Shown here one piece after another: positions 36,477 through 45,518 of a stretch of 64,000 nucleotides of DNA (position 1 is the stretch's first letter; each line of letters starts with the position of its first letter). This stretch comes from Planctomycetota bacterium (GTDB lineage: Bacteria > Planctomycetota > J058). Under the pieces are notes generated by a model. That model was not told where the DNA came from, did no database searches, and saw only the letters and a list, made by a program, of their open reading frames with translations. Both the position numbers and the translations under genes were made by a program. The stretch is from NCBI GenBank assembly GCA_019636275.1, contig JAHBXY010000030.1:1-64000 (forward strand). Direction: 5' to 3'.

Positions 36477-36972
36477 CCACGTCCTGCCCGCAGGCGAACC
36501 GCGGCCCCGGGACCAGCCCGCAGGCGCGCAGGTCGTCCTCGAGCCCGGCGGCCTCGTCGGCGAGGACCGTGAGCGCCAGCCGGCCGCCCGGGGCCAGGAC
36601 GCGCGCCAGCTCGAGCAGGGCGCCCACGCGCGCGCGCGGCGGCAGGAGCAGGGCCGTGATCACGAAGGCGCGGTCGATCGACCGCTCGCGCAGCGGCAGG
36701 CGGCGCAGGTCGGCCTGGACGCGGTCGGCCGCGGCCGGGGCCAGCGCGAGCATGGGCCGCGAGAAGTCGAGCACGATCGGCCGGCGCGCCAGCGGCGGCA
36801 GGCGCCCGACGAGGAGGCCCGTGCCGCCGCCCAGGTCGGCGACGCGGGCCCCCGGCGGCACGTCGACGCGCGCCAGGACGGCGTCGTACTTCGGGCCCTG
36901 GAGGGCGGCGAAGCGCGCGTCGTAGCCGCCCGCCGAGCGGTCGTAGGCGCGACGGATGTCGTCCGGGTCCAC
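36409..36972 (-). CDS. Class I SAM-dependent methyltransferase
   Basis: 187 residues from the GTG at 36972, 8 nt after the DUF1501 stop. RRAYDRSAGGYDARFAALQG is the typical lead; motif I is VADLGGGTGLLVGRL, then IVLDFSRPMLALA, VQADLRRLPLRERSIDRAFV and LARVLAPGGRLALTVLAD. Substrate unknown. Its last 20 or so codons (CSTAAKDVPGRGGARAGSR) lie inside the dispersed repeat, so the original stop was probably displaced when the repeat inserted. Confidence 0.85.
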   Translation of the reverse strand: MDPDDIRRAYDRSAGGYDARFAALQGPKYDAVLARVDVPPGARVADLGGGTGLLVGRLPPLARRPIVLDFSRPMLALAPAAADRVQADLRRLPLRERSIDRAFVITALLLPPRARVGALLELARVLAPGGRLALTVLADEAAGLEDDLRACGLVPGPRFACGQDVGVVCSTAAKDVPGRGGARAGSR

Positions 36973-36980
36973 GCGCGCGG

Positions 36981-38279
36981 TTAGGCGAAGAGCTGGCCGA
37001 GCGGCTTCGCGCCCCCGTCGACCACGTAGATCGGGCGGCCCTCGCGCGAGTAGTTCAGCTCGTCGGGGCCGACGCCGACCGTGTGCAGGATCGTCGACAT
37101 GAGCTCCGGCACGGTGACCGGCCGCTCCGCCACCTGCGCCCCGTCGGGGGTCGTCTGGCCGACGACGCGGCCGCCCCGGACCCCGCCGCCGGCGAGGGCC
37201 AGGCTCCAGGCGCGGGCGAAGTGGTCGCGGCCCTCGTTCTGGTTGATCTTCGGTGTGCGGCCGAACTCGCCCATGCACACGACCAGCGTCGAGTCGAGCA
37301 GGTCGCGGTCGGCGAGGTCCTTGATCAGCGTGGCGAACGCCGGGTCGAGCTGGCCGCAGAGGTTCTTCACCCGCGTGAAGTTGTCCTGGTGCGTGTCCCA
37401 GCCGGAGAGCTGGACCTCGACGACCTTCACGCCCGCCTCGATCAGGCGCCGCGCCATGAGCACGCCCTGCCCGAACTTGCCCCGGCCGTAGGCCTCGCGC
37501 AGGGCGGCCGGCTCCTGCGACAGGTCGAAGGCCGCCAGGCGCGGCGAGCGCATGAGCGTCTGCGCCTTGCCGTAGACCGCGTCGTGGCCGCGCGTCTCGG
37601 GGCCGCCGCGCGTCTCCTCGAAGGCCCGGCCGAGCGCGCGCCGCAGCCGCTCGCGGCGGTCGAAGCGGCCGGCGTCGATCCCCTGCGCGTGGGCCAGGTT
37701 CTCGATCGGCTTGAGCGGGTCGGGCACGAAGAACGGCGCCTGGGCGACGCCCAGGATCCCCGGCCCCGGCGTGGCGCCGTTGATCGCGATGTAGCTGGGC
37801 ATGTCGAAGTCGGCGTCGGCAGTGCGCTGGCACACGAGGGCGCCCAGGTCCGGGTGGGCCACCGTGCCCGAGGGCACGTAGCCCGTGTGCAGGAAGTAGC
37901 GCGCGCGCTCGTGGTTGCCCTCGCGCGAGGCCATCGAGCGGACCAGGCTCACGCGGTCCATGCGCTCGGCGAGCTGCGGCAGGTACTCCGAGAGCTGCAC
38001 GCCCGGCGCCCGCGTGTCGATCGCCTTGACCGGGCCGGCGTTGGCGTGGCCCGGCTTGGGGTCGAACGTGTCGAGGTGGCTGGGGCCTCCGTTGAGCCAC
38101 AGGACGATGCAGCGCTTCGCCTGGCCGAACCCGGCCGGCGCGGCGGCCCTGGCCGCCTCGTCGGCGAAGGCGCGGGCCGAGCCGCCGCCGGCGAGCCAGC
38201 CCAGGGCGCCGCCGAGGGTCAGGCCGACGAAGCCGCGCCGCGTGAGCGTCGGGCCGCAGGAGCAGTCGTGGTGGTCCAT
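36981..38279 (-). CDS. DUF1501 family Tat-exported protein
   Basis: 432 residues from the ATG at 38279. A twin-arginine signal (LTRRGFVGLTLGGALGWLAG) precedes the DUF1501 domain, which has the alkaline-phosphatase-like layout: CIVLWLNGGPSHLDTFDPKP at the start, GNHERARYFLHTGY, SGWDTHQDNF and MGEFGRTPKINQNEGRDHF towards the end. The family is abundant in Planctomycetes and nearly always sits beside a DUF1549/DUF1553 gene, as here (26 nt downstream of it). Periplasmic; substrate unknown, often suggested to be sulfated or complex polysaccharide. Confidence 0.93.
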   Translation of the reverse strand: MDHHDCSCGPTLTRRGFVGLTLGGALGWLAGGGSARAFADEAARAAAPAGFGQAKRCIVLWLNGGPSHLDTFDPKPGHANAGPVKAIDTRAPGVQLSEYLPQLAERMDRVSLVRSMASREGNHERARYFLHTGYVPSGTVAHPDLGALVCQRTADADFDMPSYIAINGATPGPGILGVAQAPFFVPDPLKPIENLAHAQGIDAGRFDRRERLRRALGRAFEETRGGPETRGHDAVYGKAQTLMRSPRLAAFDLSQEPAALREAYGRGKFGQGVLMARRLIEAGVKVVEVQLSGWDTHQDNFTRVKNLCGQLDPAFATLIKDLADRDLLDSTLVVCMGEFGRTPKINQNEGRDHFARAWSLALAGGGVRGGRVVGQTTPDGAQVAERPVTVPELMSTILHTVGVGPDELNYSREGRPIYVVDGGAKPLGQLFA

Positions 38280-38305
38280 GTCCGTGTCCTCGCGTCGGCT
38301 GGAGA

Positions 38306-40078
38306 TCAGTGGTTGAACGCGAACTCGCTCGAGTTGAGCAGGGCCCAGTAGACGTCGGAGAGCGCCTGCGCCTGGCCGGCGGCCGTGCGCGCCTCGGGGG
38401 CGGCGAGCGCCTCGCGCAGGACGGCCCGCTCGGCCGGGGCGGGCATGCGGCCGAGCGTGCGCAGGTAGATCGTCTCGATGCGCTCGTCGTTGCTCTTCAT
38501 GCGGAACAGCCGGTCGTAGACCGGGTGGCCGGGCCGCGGGCGGATCGCGTCGTTGGTCAGCGGCCCGTTGAGGAGCAGGAGCGCCTGCGGGATCGTTCCC
38601 TCGTCGACGACCTCCTGCCCCTCGTCGTCGCCGAACGTCTGCACGAACTTGCGCAGCAGGGTCAGCTTCGTCCGCTCGAGGCGCGCGCGCTGGCGGCGGT
38701 CCTGCGTGCGCACGTCCTCGGCGCCGGTGGCCGCGAGCACCGAGTAGAAGAGCTGCTCCGCCGAGAGCGAGCGCAGGGGCGCCCGGGCGAACGCCGCCAC
38801 CTGCGCCTCGCGGACCTCCGCCGCCTCGCCGTCGGCCCCGCCCGACGAGAGCCCGTAGGCGCGCGTGAGCAGGATCGCCTCGCACAGGCGGCGCAGGTCG
38901 TGGCCGCTGCGCTTGAAGTCCGCGACCAGGAGGTCGAGCACGGCCGGGTGGCGCGCGTCCTGCGCCTCGAGGTCGTCGACCGGGTCGATCAGGCCGCGGC
39001 CGAAGAAGAACGACCACACCCGGTTGACGGTCGCCTTGGCGAAGTACGGGTTGGCCGGGCTCGTCATGAGCTTCGCCAGCTCGGCGCGGCGGTCGACGCC
39101 GTTGCCGGGGCCGACGACCTCGCCCGTGAGGAAGCGCGGCAGGGCCAGGCGGCCGGTCTCGCCCGGCGGCGCGGGGATCCGGAGCTGACGGTTCGGGCGC
39201 TCGTGCACGACGAACGGGCCCTGCTTCTTGTTGCTGCCCTCGGGCGGCGGGTCGCGCCGGACGGCCGTGCGGGAGAAGAAGGCGGCCACGCCGTAGAAGT
39301 CGTGCTGCGTCCAGTCGGTGTAGGGGTGGTCGTGGCACTGCGCGCACTGGATCTGCAGGCCCTGGAACACGCGCACGGCGCTGCCGGCGAGCTCCTCCGC
39401 CTTGCCGTTGCGCGCGTAGCGCAGGGCCCAGTGGGTGGCGGGGTTCTCGGACGCGCTGCCCTCGGCGGTGAGCAGCTCGCGCACGACCGCGTCCCAGGGC
39501 GTGTTCTCGCGCAGGCGCCCCTCGAGCCACTCGACGAGCGGCGGGACGGGCCCGTCGCTCGTCGGCGCGTCGTCGGCCATCCCGCCGTCCATGGGCGACA
39601 TGCCGCCGCCCTGCATGGCCTCCTGCAGGCGCGCGGCCGCCTGCTCCATCTGCTTGGCGCCGAGCGTGGTGAACAGGAACTGCCGGCCGACGAGCGGGTA
39701 GGCCCAGCGCAGCGCCATGGTGCGGTTGAAGCCGTCGCTGGCCAGGGCGTCGCGCACGAGGCGCGCGCGCTTGTCGGGCGCCGGGCTGGCGAGGAACGCG
39801 CGCACCGTGTCCTCGTCGGGGATCACGCCGGTGGCGTCGAGGTGCAGCCGGCGCAGGAACTCGGCGTCGCTGGCGGGGGCCGCCGGCGCGACGCGCGCCT
39901 CGGCCCAGGCCGCCTCCATGAGCGCGTCGATGCGCGCCGCGAGGTCGGCCGTCGACGCCTGGCCGTCGCCCCCCGTCGCGGGGCGGCCGCCTGGCCCGGC
40001 CTGAGCCCCCGGCACGGCGAGGCTCACGGCGCCGAGCGCCGCGACGAGGGACAGGAGACGCGAAGAGCCGCGCAGCAT
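38306..40078 (-). CDS. DUF1549/DUF1553 (planctomycete PSCyt-type) secreted protein
   Basis: 590 residues from the ATG at 40078 with GGAGG upstream and a signal peptide (RLLSLVAALGAVSLAVPGAQ). DUF1549 N-terminal half: FLRRLHLDATGVIPDEDTVR and QIQCAQCHDHPYTDWTQHDF, where CAQCH is a c-type haem-like motif. DUF1553 C-terminal half: SPANPYFAKATVNRVWSFFF, GRGLIDPVDD, then YLRTLGRMPAPAE and LLNSSEFAFNH at the very end. It forms an operon with the DUF1501 gene. Confidence 0.93.
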   Translation of the reverse strand: MLRGSSRLLSLVAALGAVSLAVPGAQAGPGGRPATGGDGQASTADLAARIDALMEAAWAEARVAPAAPASDAEFLRRLHLDATGVIPDEDTVRAFLASPAPDKRARLVRDALASDGFNRTMALRWAYPLVGRQFLFTTLGAKQMEQAAARLQEAMQGGGMSPMDGGMADDAPTSDGPVPPLVEWLEGRLRENTPWDAVVRELLTAEGSASENPATHWALRYARNGKAEELAGSAVRVFQGLQIQCAQCHDHPYTDWTQHDFYGVAAFFSRTAVRRDPPPEGSNKKQGPFVVHERPNRQLRIPAPPGETGRLALPRFLTGEVVGPGNGVDRRAELAKLMTSPANPYFAKATVNRVWSFFFGRGLIDPVDDLEAQDARHPAVLDLLVADFKRSGHDLRRLCEAILLTRAYGLSSGGADGEAAEVREAQVAAFARAPLRSLSAEQLFYSVLAATGAEDVRTQDRRQRARLERTKLTLLRKFVQTFGDDEGQEVVDEGTIPQALLLLNGPLTNDAIRPRPGHPVYDRLFRMKSNDERIETIYLRTLGRMPAPAERAVLREALAAPEARTAAGQAQALSDVYWALLNSSEFAFNH

Positions 40079-40102
40079 GGGGGGACCTCCACTCGCTGGG
40101 TC

Positions 40103-40145
40103 GCGCCGCACGCGGCGCAAGCGGGAGTTGCGCCGCACGCGGCGC
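40103..40145. promoter_or_regulatory. Two tandem 16-bp palindromes upstream of the DUF1549-DUF1501 operon
   Basis: GCGCCGCACGCGGCGC occurs at 40103-40118 and again at 40130-40145. Each is a perfect 7-bp inverted repeat around AC, and the centres are 27 bp apart. They lie 25 to 67 bp before the operon start, the usual place for a repressor operator. Confidence 0.65.
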
Positions 40146-40288
40146 CGGTGCCACTCTAACGCGGCCACCTGGCCTGGGTTTCGCGCCAGGCCTCGCGTGG
40201 CGTGCGGACCCCGAACGACGTCGCAAACCTCGCGGCCACGAGCCCTGGACGGCGGCATGGAGACGCGGCTCGAGGTCCGACCAGTCGT

Positions 40289-41317
40289 TCACGACAAGAG
40301 ACCGTCGACGAACACCCCGGCGTCGAAGGGCTGCATGTCGGTCGGCTGCTCGCCGAGGCCCACGAACTTGACCGGGATCCCCAGCTCCTCGCGGATCACG
40401 ACGACGATCCCGCCCTTGGCCGTGCCGTCGAGCTTGGCCAGGATGATCCCGCTCACCGGCAGGACCTCGAGGAACTCCTTGGCCTGGCGCACGGCGTTCT
40501 GGCCGGTCGTCGCGTCGAGGACGAGCAGCACCTCGTGCGGCGAGTCGGGGATGTGCTTCTTGCCCACGCGCGCGATCTTCTCCAGCTCGCGCATGAGGTT
40601 CTTGTCGGTGTGCAGGCGGCCGGCCGTGTCGATCACCAGGTAGTCGTAGCCCTGCTTGAGCGCCTTCTCGCACGCGTCGTGGGCCACGGCCGCCGGGTCG
40701 GCGCCGGTCTGGCCGCGCACGATGTCGACGCCGAGGCGCCCGGCCCACGTGGCGAGCTGCTCCACGGCGGCGGCGCGGAACGTGTCGCACGCGGCCAGGA
40801 GGACCTTCTTCTCGCCGCCGCGGGTGAGCAGGTGCGTGAGCTTGGCCACGGACGTCGTCTTGCCCGAGCCGTTGACGCCCGCCACGATGACCACCGTCGG
40901 GGGCTTCGGCGCCTCGCGGAGCTTGGGCGCCTCGCCGCCCAGCTTCTCCTTGAGCCCGGTCTTGAGGAACTCGAGCACCTGCGCCTGGTCCTTGAGGTTC
41001 CCGGCGCGGTAGCCCTCCTTGAGGCCGCCGATGAGGCGCTGCGTGGCGGTCACGCCGATGTCGGCCCGGAGGAGGATCTCCTCCAGCGAGTCGATGATGT
41101 CCTCGTCGAGGCCGCCGCCGAGGAGCCGGCGCAGCCCGTCCATGAGGCCGCCGCGCGTCTTGCCCAGCGCCGCCCTGAGCGCCTCGTGCGGGTCGGTGAT
41201 GCGCTGCCTCGCCGGCTTGCGCCGCGAGAGGAGCAGGATCGCCAGCGCGGCCACGACCACGCCGACGACGACCAGGGCGATGAGCCACGTCTGCGGCGAG
41301 ACCGCGCCGTCCTGCAC
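40289..41317 (-). CDS. ftsY: Signal recognition particle receptor FtsY
   Basis: 342 residues from the GTG at 41317, 1 nt after the nusB stop. Unlike many FtsY proteins it has an N-terminal TM helix (WLIALVVVGVVVAALAILLL) before the NG domain. G1 GVNGSGKTTSVAKL, the CDTFRAAAVEQL motif, G3 DTAGRLHTDKNLMREL and G4 TKLDGTAKGG-type (LAKLDGTAKGG) are all intact, as is VGLGEQPTDMQPFD near the end. It docks SRP-ribosome complexes at the membrane. Third gene of ribH-nusB-ftsY. Confidence 0.95.
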   Translation of the reverse strand: MQDGAVSPQTWLIALVVVGVVVAALAILLLSRRKPARQRITDPHEALRAALGKTRGGLMDGLRRLLGGGLDEDIIDSLEEILLRADIGVTATQRLIGGLKEGYRAGNLKDQAQVLEFLKTGLKEKLGGEAPKLREAPKPPTVVIVAGVNGSGKTTSVAKLTHLLTRGGEKKVLLAACDTFRAAAVEQLATWAGRLGVDIVRGQTGADPAAVAHDACEKALKQGYDYLVIDTAGRLHTDKNLMRELEKIARVGKKHIPDSPHEVLLVLDATTGQNAVRQAKEFLEVLPVSGIILAKLDGTAKGGIVVVIREELGIPVKFVGLGEQPTDMQPFDAGVFVDGLLS

Positions 41318-41318
41318 G

Positions 41319-41768
41319 TCAGCCCTCCTGCTTCGGCGTCCGCGAGGCCCGGCCGGCCTTCACGCCGTGATGCCGGTGGTGGATCTTGTCGAGGATCCCG
41401 TTCACGAAGCTGCCCGAGTCCTTGGTGCTGTACTTCTTGGCCATCTCCACCGCCTCGTTGATGGCGACCGCCGGCGGGATGTCCTTCCTGTGGATGAGCT
41501 CGAACGCGCCCAGGCGGATGACGTTGCGGTCGATCACGGCCATGCGCTTGAGGTTCCAGTTGTGGGCGATCGACTCCACCTCGCGGTCGATCTCGGCCAT
41601 GTTGGCGCGCGTCCCGGTCACGAGCTCGCGGGCGAAGGCCAGCGTCTCCTCGTTGCGCGCGTCGCCCCGCAGGAGCTCGTCGACCTCGGCGTCGGTCAGG
41701 TCGGGGCGCAGGTCGACCTGGTAGAGCGCCTTGAGCGCGGCCTCCCGCGCCTGCGACCGGGGGCGCAT
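41319..41768 (-). CDS. nusB: Transcription antitermination factor NusB
   Basis: 149 residues from the ATG at 41768, overlapping the ribH stop as TGATG. SQAREAALKALYQVDL at the start, then WNLKRMAVIDRNVIRLGAFE and PPAVAINEAVEMAKKYSTKD, with SGSFVNGILDKI near the end, are the standard NusB helices that bind boxA RNA and NusE. The ribH-nusB pairing is widespread in bacteria. Confidence 0.95.
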   Translation of the reverse strand: MRPRSQAREAALKALYQVDLRPDLTDAEVDELLRGDARNEETLAFARELVTGTRANMAEIDREVESIAHNWNLKRMAVIDRNVIRLGAFELIHRKDIPPAVAINEAVEMAKKYSTKDSGSFVNGILDKIHHRHHGVKAGRASRTPKQEG

Positions 41769-42238
41769 CACGAGGGGAGGCTCCGCAGCAGGTCGACCAT
41801 CTCCAGCGCCGTGACGGCCGCCTCGCGCCCCTTGTTGCCCGCCTTCGTGCCGGCGCGCTCGATCGCCTGCTCGATCGTGTCGGTGGTCAGCACGCCGAAG
41901 ACGACCGGCTTCCCGGCGCGCTGGGCCGCCTGCGCGATGCCGCTCGCCGCGCCGCCGGCCACGTAGTCGAAGTGCGCCGTCGCGCCGCGGATCACGGCGC
42001 CGAGGCACACCACGGCGTCGATCGAGGGGGCGCGCGCCAGCCGCTCGGCCACCAGCGGCAGCTCGAAGGAGCCCGGGACCCAGGCGACCGTCACGTGGTC
42101 CGGATCGACCCCGTGCCGGACGAGCTCCTCCTCGCATCCGCGGAGGAGCTCGCGCGTGACGAACTCGTTGAACCGGGCGCACACGACGCCGACCCGGACC
42201 CCCTCGCCGCGCGGGCGGCCCACGATCACGCTGGACAT
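41768..42238 (-). CDS. ribH: 6,7-dimethyl-8-ribityllumazine synthase
   Basis: 156 residues, the normal length, from the ATG at 42238 with GAGG 7 nt upstream. VGVVCARFNEFVTRELLRGC, VPGSFELPLVAERLA, CLGAVIRGATAHFDYVAGGA (catalytic His) and FGVLTTDTIEQAIERAGTKA are signature segments. It condenses the ribityl-uracil amine with dihydroxybutanone phosphate in riboflavin synthesis. No other rib gene is near, and the short leader shows no FMN-riboswitch features. Confidence 0.96.
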   Translation of the reverse strand: MSSVIVGRPRGEGVRVGVVCARFNEFVTRELLRGCEEELVRHGVDPDHVTVAWVPGSFELPLVAERLARAPSIDAVVCLGAVIRGATAHFDYVAGGAASGIAQAAQRAGKPVVFGVLTTDTIEQAIERAGTKAGNKGREAAVTALEMVDLLRSLPS

Positions 42239-42303
42239 TCGGGAACCTCGACTCGCCAGGGCCGCGACCTCACCCCAACGGAGGGGCCCCGAGGAGGGGC
42301 GGG

Positions 42304-42386
42304 ATTCTATCCGATCGCGCCCCTGGCGGGGGCCCCGGTCCGCCGAAGGCGCGGTACGTGCCCTCCCGGGGCGCGTGTCCTAGAAT
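42304..42386. promoter_or_regulatory. Divergent promoter region of ribH operon and protease array
   Basis: TAGAAT on the minus strand (42304-42309) faces ribH, and TAGAAT on the plus strand (42381-42386) faces B1, both in a 225-bp spacer. The plus-strand hexamer lies in CTAGAATTCG, repeated upstream of B0. No good -35 is seen for either. Otherwise the spacer shows only G/C-rich sequence. Confidence 0.5.
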
Positions 42387-42463
42387 TCGAGCCCACTCGC
42401 CGCCGGCGAGACAGCCCAGGTCGTTGCGGTGGGATCACTTACGTCCGCCGCAGGTGGTACTGC

Positions 42464-44485
42464 ATGGCCAAGTACAAGCCCGCCGGCGAGGAGGCGACCT
42501 TCACCATCAAGGTCAAGCAGGTGAAGGCGGGCTCCTCCTACACCCTCGACATCTGCCAGGTCGCCAGGGGGAGCTCGACGGTCCTCAAGAGCGTCGAGGG
42601 CACCTGGGCCGACTCCTGCGATGAGAAGGATGGGATGCCCATCGAGATCTCCGGCGGCACGGCCACCGTGCGCTGGAAGGCCGAGGGCCCGCCGGCCGAC
42701 GGCGACGCGCGCTCGTGGCGCGTGCTGGCGAAGGTCACCATCACCGACGACAAGGGCAAGAAGCGCGAGCAGACCTCGCCCGAGCTCGAGGTCTACCACG
42801 ACTGGGTCGAGGTCGCCTCGGTGCGCGACGACGGGTCGAAGGTCGAGGACGCGAGCTTCAAGCTGCTCGTCAACAAGCGCTCCCACGCCAAGGAGTCGAC
42901 CGGCAAGGCGGGCAAGGTCAAGGTCGCGGACCTCCCGCCGGGGCCGCTGAAGCTCGAGTGGCAGAAGCCGTTCGCGCTGGACAAGTACGTCGAGGAGAAG
43001 GGGACCGCCCTCAAGGCCCAGCTCCGCGTGGGCAAGCGGGCGCGGCTCGCCTGGCCGCGGGGCACGCAGAAGAAGCCGCACCGGCAGCTCGTCAACCTGA
43101 CCGCCGACGCCAAGGCGCCGCAGCAGGGCTCGCTGGTGAAGGTCCAGCTCGAGCTCGAGGGCGGGGTCGCCGGCGACAAGGTCTACGTGCGCCACTCGCT
43201 CTCGCCGAAGAACAGCAAGCGGAACGACGTCGTCCTGGGCCTCGCGGGCGCGACCTGCACGTCGTGGGCGCCCGAGGGGGGCGTCGAGGTCACGCTGGGC
43301 GGCGACGCGCCGAAGGCGACGGTCGACCTCGAGATGGGCAAGGCCGGCGGCGACGTGGTCACGCTCGAGGTCGGCGGCACCGACCAGTGCAAGGACGGGT
43401 CGGTCACGATCCAGGGCTGGCGCAAGGTCTGGTACCAGATCAGCGCGCCGGCGGGGACCGAGCCGCCCGGCATGCAGCGGCTGATCAAGTGCATGGCCGA
43501 CGTGTTCGTCGACTACGAGGAGCTCAAGGCCGACCGGGTGAAGATCAAGGAGGCGGACGCCGGCATGCCGGCGGGCTCCTGGTACGACGCCAAGCTGGTG
43601 GGCGGGAAGGCGGGCGAGCGCTACCTCAACGTGGGCGACTACAACCGGGTCTGGTTCCACGACACGTACTTCAAGAAGACCAAGGCCCCGCACGAGTGCC
43701 ACGTCCTCTACGCCCACACGCAGATGGACTACGGCGCCGAGGAGATGGCGTCGGTCACGCTGAGCCCCGGCGACGAGCGCGAGTTCGACTGGCCGCCGTC
43801 GCCCGGCACGCGGGTGAAGGGCCACCTGCTGAAGTACGCCGACAACGTCTTCCCGGTGAACGTCAAGACCGGCGGCGACGCGTTCGTCAGCGGGATCTGG
43901 AAGGAGAAGGGCGGCGCCAACCGCCGCGGCGACCTGACCGCCGCCGACGTCCACTGCCACTTCCCGAAGCACCCGCGGCACGTCGCCTTCAAGCTGCCGG
44001 CCGACGCCGTCGACGCGCTGTCGAAGGGCAACGACGTCCTCGTGCGGATCTTCATGCACACGATGAAGGGCACGTTCCTGGGCGAGGCCATGGGCGGCAC
44101 GGGCAAGCAGCTCATCGCCACGCACGTGCGCGACAAGGGCGAGCGCACGGCCAACAGCACGGTGAACGACGTCATGGCCCACGAGCTCGGCCACGTGCTC
44201 GGGCAGGCGGTGAAGTCGGGGGGCGAGCCGCCCGGGCTGTCGCACGCGGACCACAAGCGGCAGTACACGAACATGGGCCACCAGGGCTCGCACTGCGCGG
44301 ACGGCATGAAGGACGCCGACTTCGGCGACGGCGCCGGCTCCGGCCTGGCCGACTTCAGCGGCTACAAGAAGTGCCGCTGCATCATGTACGGCGAGAACGA
44401 CCAGGACGGCTCGAACAGCAATGGCCTCTTCTGCGGGCGCTGCAAGCCGTTCCTCATGGCGCAGGCGATGGACGCCATCCCGTGA
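42464..44485 (+). CDS. Metalloprotease B1, first gene of the array
   Basis: 673 residues from the ATG at 42464; AGGTGG 6 nt upstream. Same plan as B0: beta-rich N-terminus (ATFTIKVKQVKAGSSYTLDI), YHDWVEV, TTR-like module ending DLPPGPLKLEWQKPFALDKY, GGVAGDKVYVRH, GKAGGDVVTLEVGGTDQC and GWRKVWYQ. The zinc site is HELGHVLGQAVK (His573): HExxHxxG is kept but the third metzincin His is missing. Downstream GHQGSHC could supply it, followed by CRCIMYG and FCGRCKPF, an archaemetzincin-like CxM/CxxC set. No signal peptide. Its stop overlaps the next gene (GTGA). Confidence 0.85.
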   Translation: MAKYKPAGEEATFTIKVKQVKAGSSYTLDICQVARGSSTVLKSVEGTWADSCDEKDGMPIEISGGTATVRWKAEGPPADGDARSWRVLAKVTITDDKGKKREQTSPELEVYHDWVEVASVRDDGSKVEDASFKLLVNKRSHAKESTGKAGKVKVADLPPGPLKLEWQKPFALDKYVEEKGTALKAQLRVGKRARLAWPRGTQKKPHRQLVNLTADAKAPQQGSLVKVQLELEGGVAGDKVYVRHSLSPKNSKRNDVVLGLAGATCTSWAPEGGVEVTLGGDAPKATVDLEMGKAGGDVVTLEVGGTDQCKDGSVTIQGWRKVWYQISAPAGTEPPGMQRLIKCMADVFVDYEELKADRVKIKEADAGMPAGSWYDAKLVGGKAGERYLNVGDYNRVWFHDTYFKKTKAPHECHVLYAHTQMDYGAEEMASVTLSPGDEREFDWPPSPGTRVKGHLLKYADNVFPVNVKTGGDAFVSGIWKEKGGANRRGDLTAADVHCHFPKHPRHVAFKLPADAVDALSKGNDVLVRIFMHTMKGTFLGEAMGGTGKQLIATHVRDKGERTANSTVNDVMAHELGHVLGQAVKSGGEPPGLSHADHKRQYTNMGHQGSHCADGMKDADFGDGAGSGLADFSGYKKCRCIMYGENDQDGSNSNGLFCGRCKPFLMAQAMDAIP

Positions 44486-45518
44486 GCCCGGGCCCGCTGC
44501 AGCTCGACGACGAGGTGTTCTTCGGCGACCCGACGCCGGCGCTCCGCGCCCGCCTGCCCGAGCTCGACGACGAGGGGTTCCGCGGCCTGCTCCTCGACGG
44601 GCCCAGCGTGGTGCCGCTCGACCGCGAGGCGCTCCCGCTGGCCGGGCTGTTCACGCTCACCGGCCGGCAGCTCGAGCTCGGCGCGCCGGCGGGGCGCGCG
44701 CTGCTCGTCGGCGCCTGCGCCGACACGGGAGCCGTGGTCTGCGGGCTGGCCCTGCACCCGGGCAAGGAGCCGGCGCGCCGGCGGCCGAGCGCCGGCCGGG
44801 CGCCAGCGGGGCTGCCCGCCCCGTCGCTCGACGCGAGCGTCACGGGCGCCGCCTTCGCGCTCGACGCGCGCCGGCAGGTCGGCGCCCTGCCCTGGGCGCC
44901 GGGCGCGTGGACCTTCTGGCTCGTCCTGCGCGACCTGCCGAGCAACCCGGCCCGCGTGCGCCTCGCGCCGGCGCGGCCGCCCCAGGCCGCCGCGTCGCAG
45001 GCCGCCGCGCCCCAGCCGCCCCCTGGCCGGCGCCCGTCTGGCCGCCCGAGTCGGTGCCGCGCGCTCGCGACGTCGAGGGCGCGCCGCCGCCGCCCGCCGG
45101 CCGGGGCGTGGCCCTGCGCGCCGAGCGGGCCCTCGTGCCCACCGAGCCCGGCGCCCGCTGGACCCTGCGCCTCGCCTGGCGCCTGGCCGTGCGCCCGGGC
45201 GAGCGCGTCCCGCCGCCCGAGGACGGCCGGCCACCGCCGCCGTTCCCGCCCGACGTCCTGGCGGTCGTGCCGATCACGCTGGTCATCACCGGCGCCGGGG
45301 CCGCGGGCCCGTGGGTCATGCCCCTGCGCGTCCCCTGCCTGGCGCTGGCCGGCGACGAGGGGAGCGGGCAGGTCGAGCTCGACCTCCTCGGCGTGCGCGG
45401 CGCGCCGCGCGCGCCCGGCGACACCTACTTCGTCTACGCGGTCACGGCCGACCGGCTCGACGGACCGGTCGCGACCGCCCTCGTCGACGAGGCCGCGCTG
45501 CCCAGGGAGGGTCCGTGA
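44482..45518 (+). CDS. Partner protein A1, frame-broken near 45000
   Basis: Starts at the GTG at 44482 (GTGA overlap with B1). The first 170 residues follow the A-family plan (DDEVFFGDPTPALRARLPEL, VVPLDREALPLAGLF, LPWAPGAWTFWLVLRDLPSN). Near 45000-45025, around CCGCCCCCTGG, coding moves into another frame, which gives the expected second half (GARWTLRLAWRLAVRPGE, LAVVPITLVITGAG, VELDLLGV, TYFVYAVTADRLDGPVATAL) and stops at 45518, overlapping the B2 start. Both halves are intact, so an assembly indel is more likely than decay. Confidence 0.7.

Noticed and set aside
42239-42463. FMN riboswitch upstream of ribH
   Set aside because: The leader is short and lacks the conserved RFN-element blocks; only a -10-like TAGAAT and G/C-rich sequence are seen.
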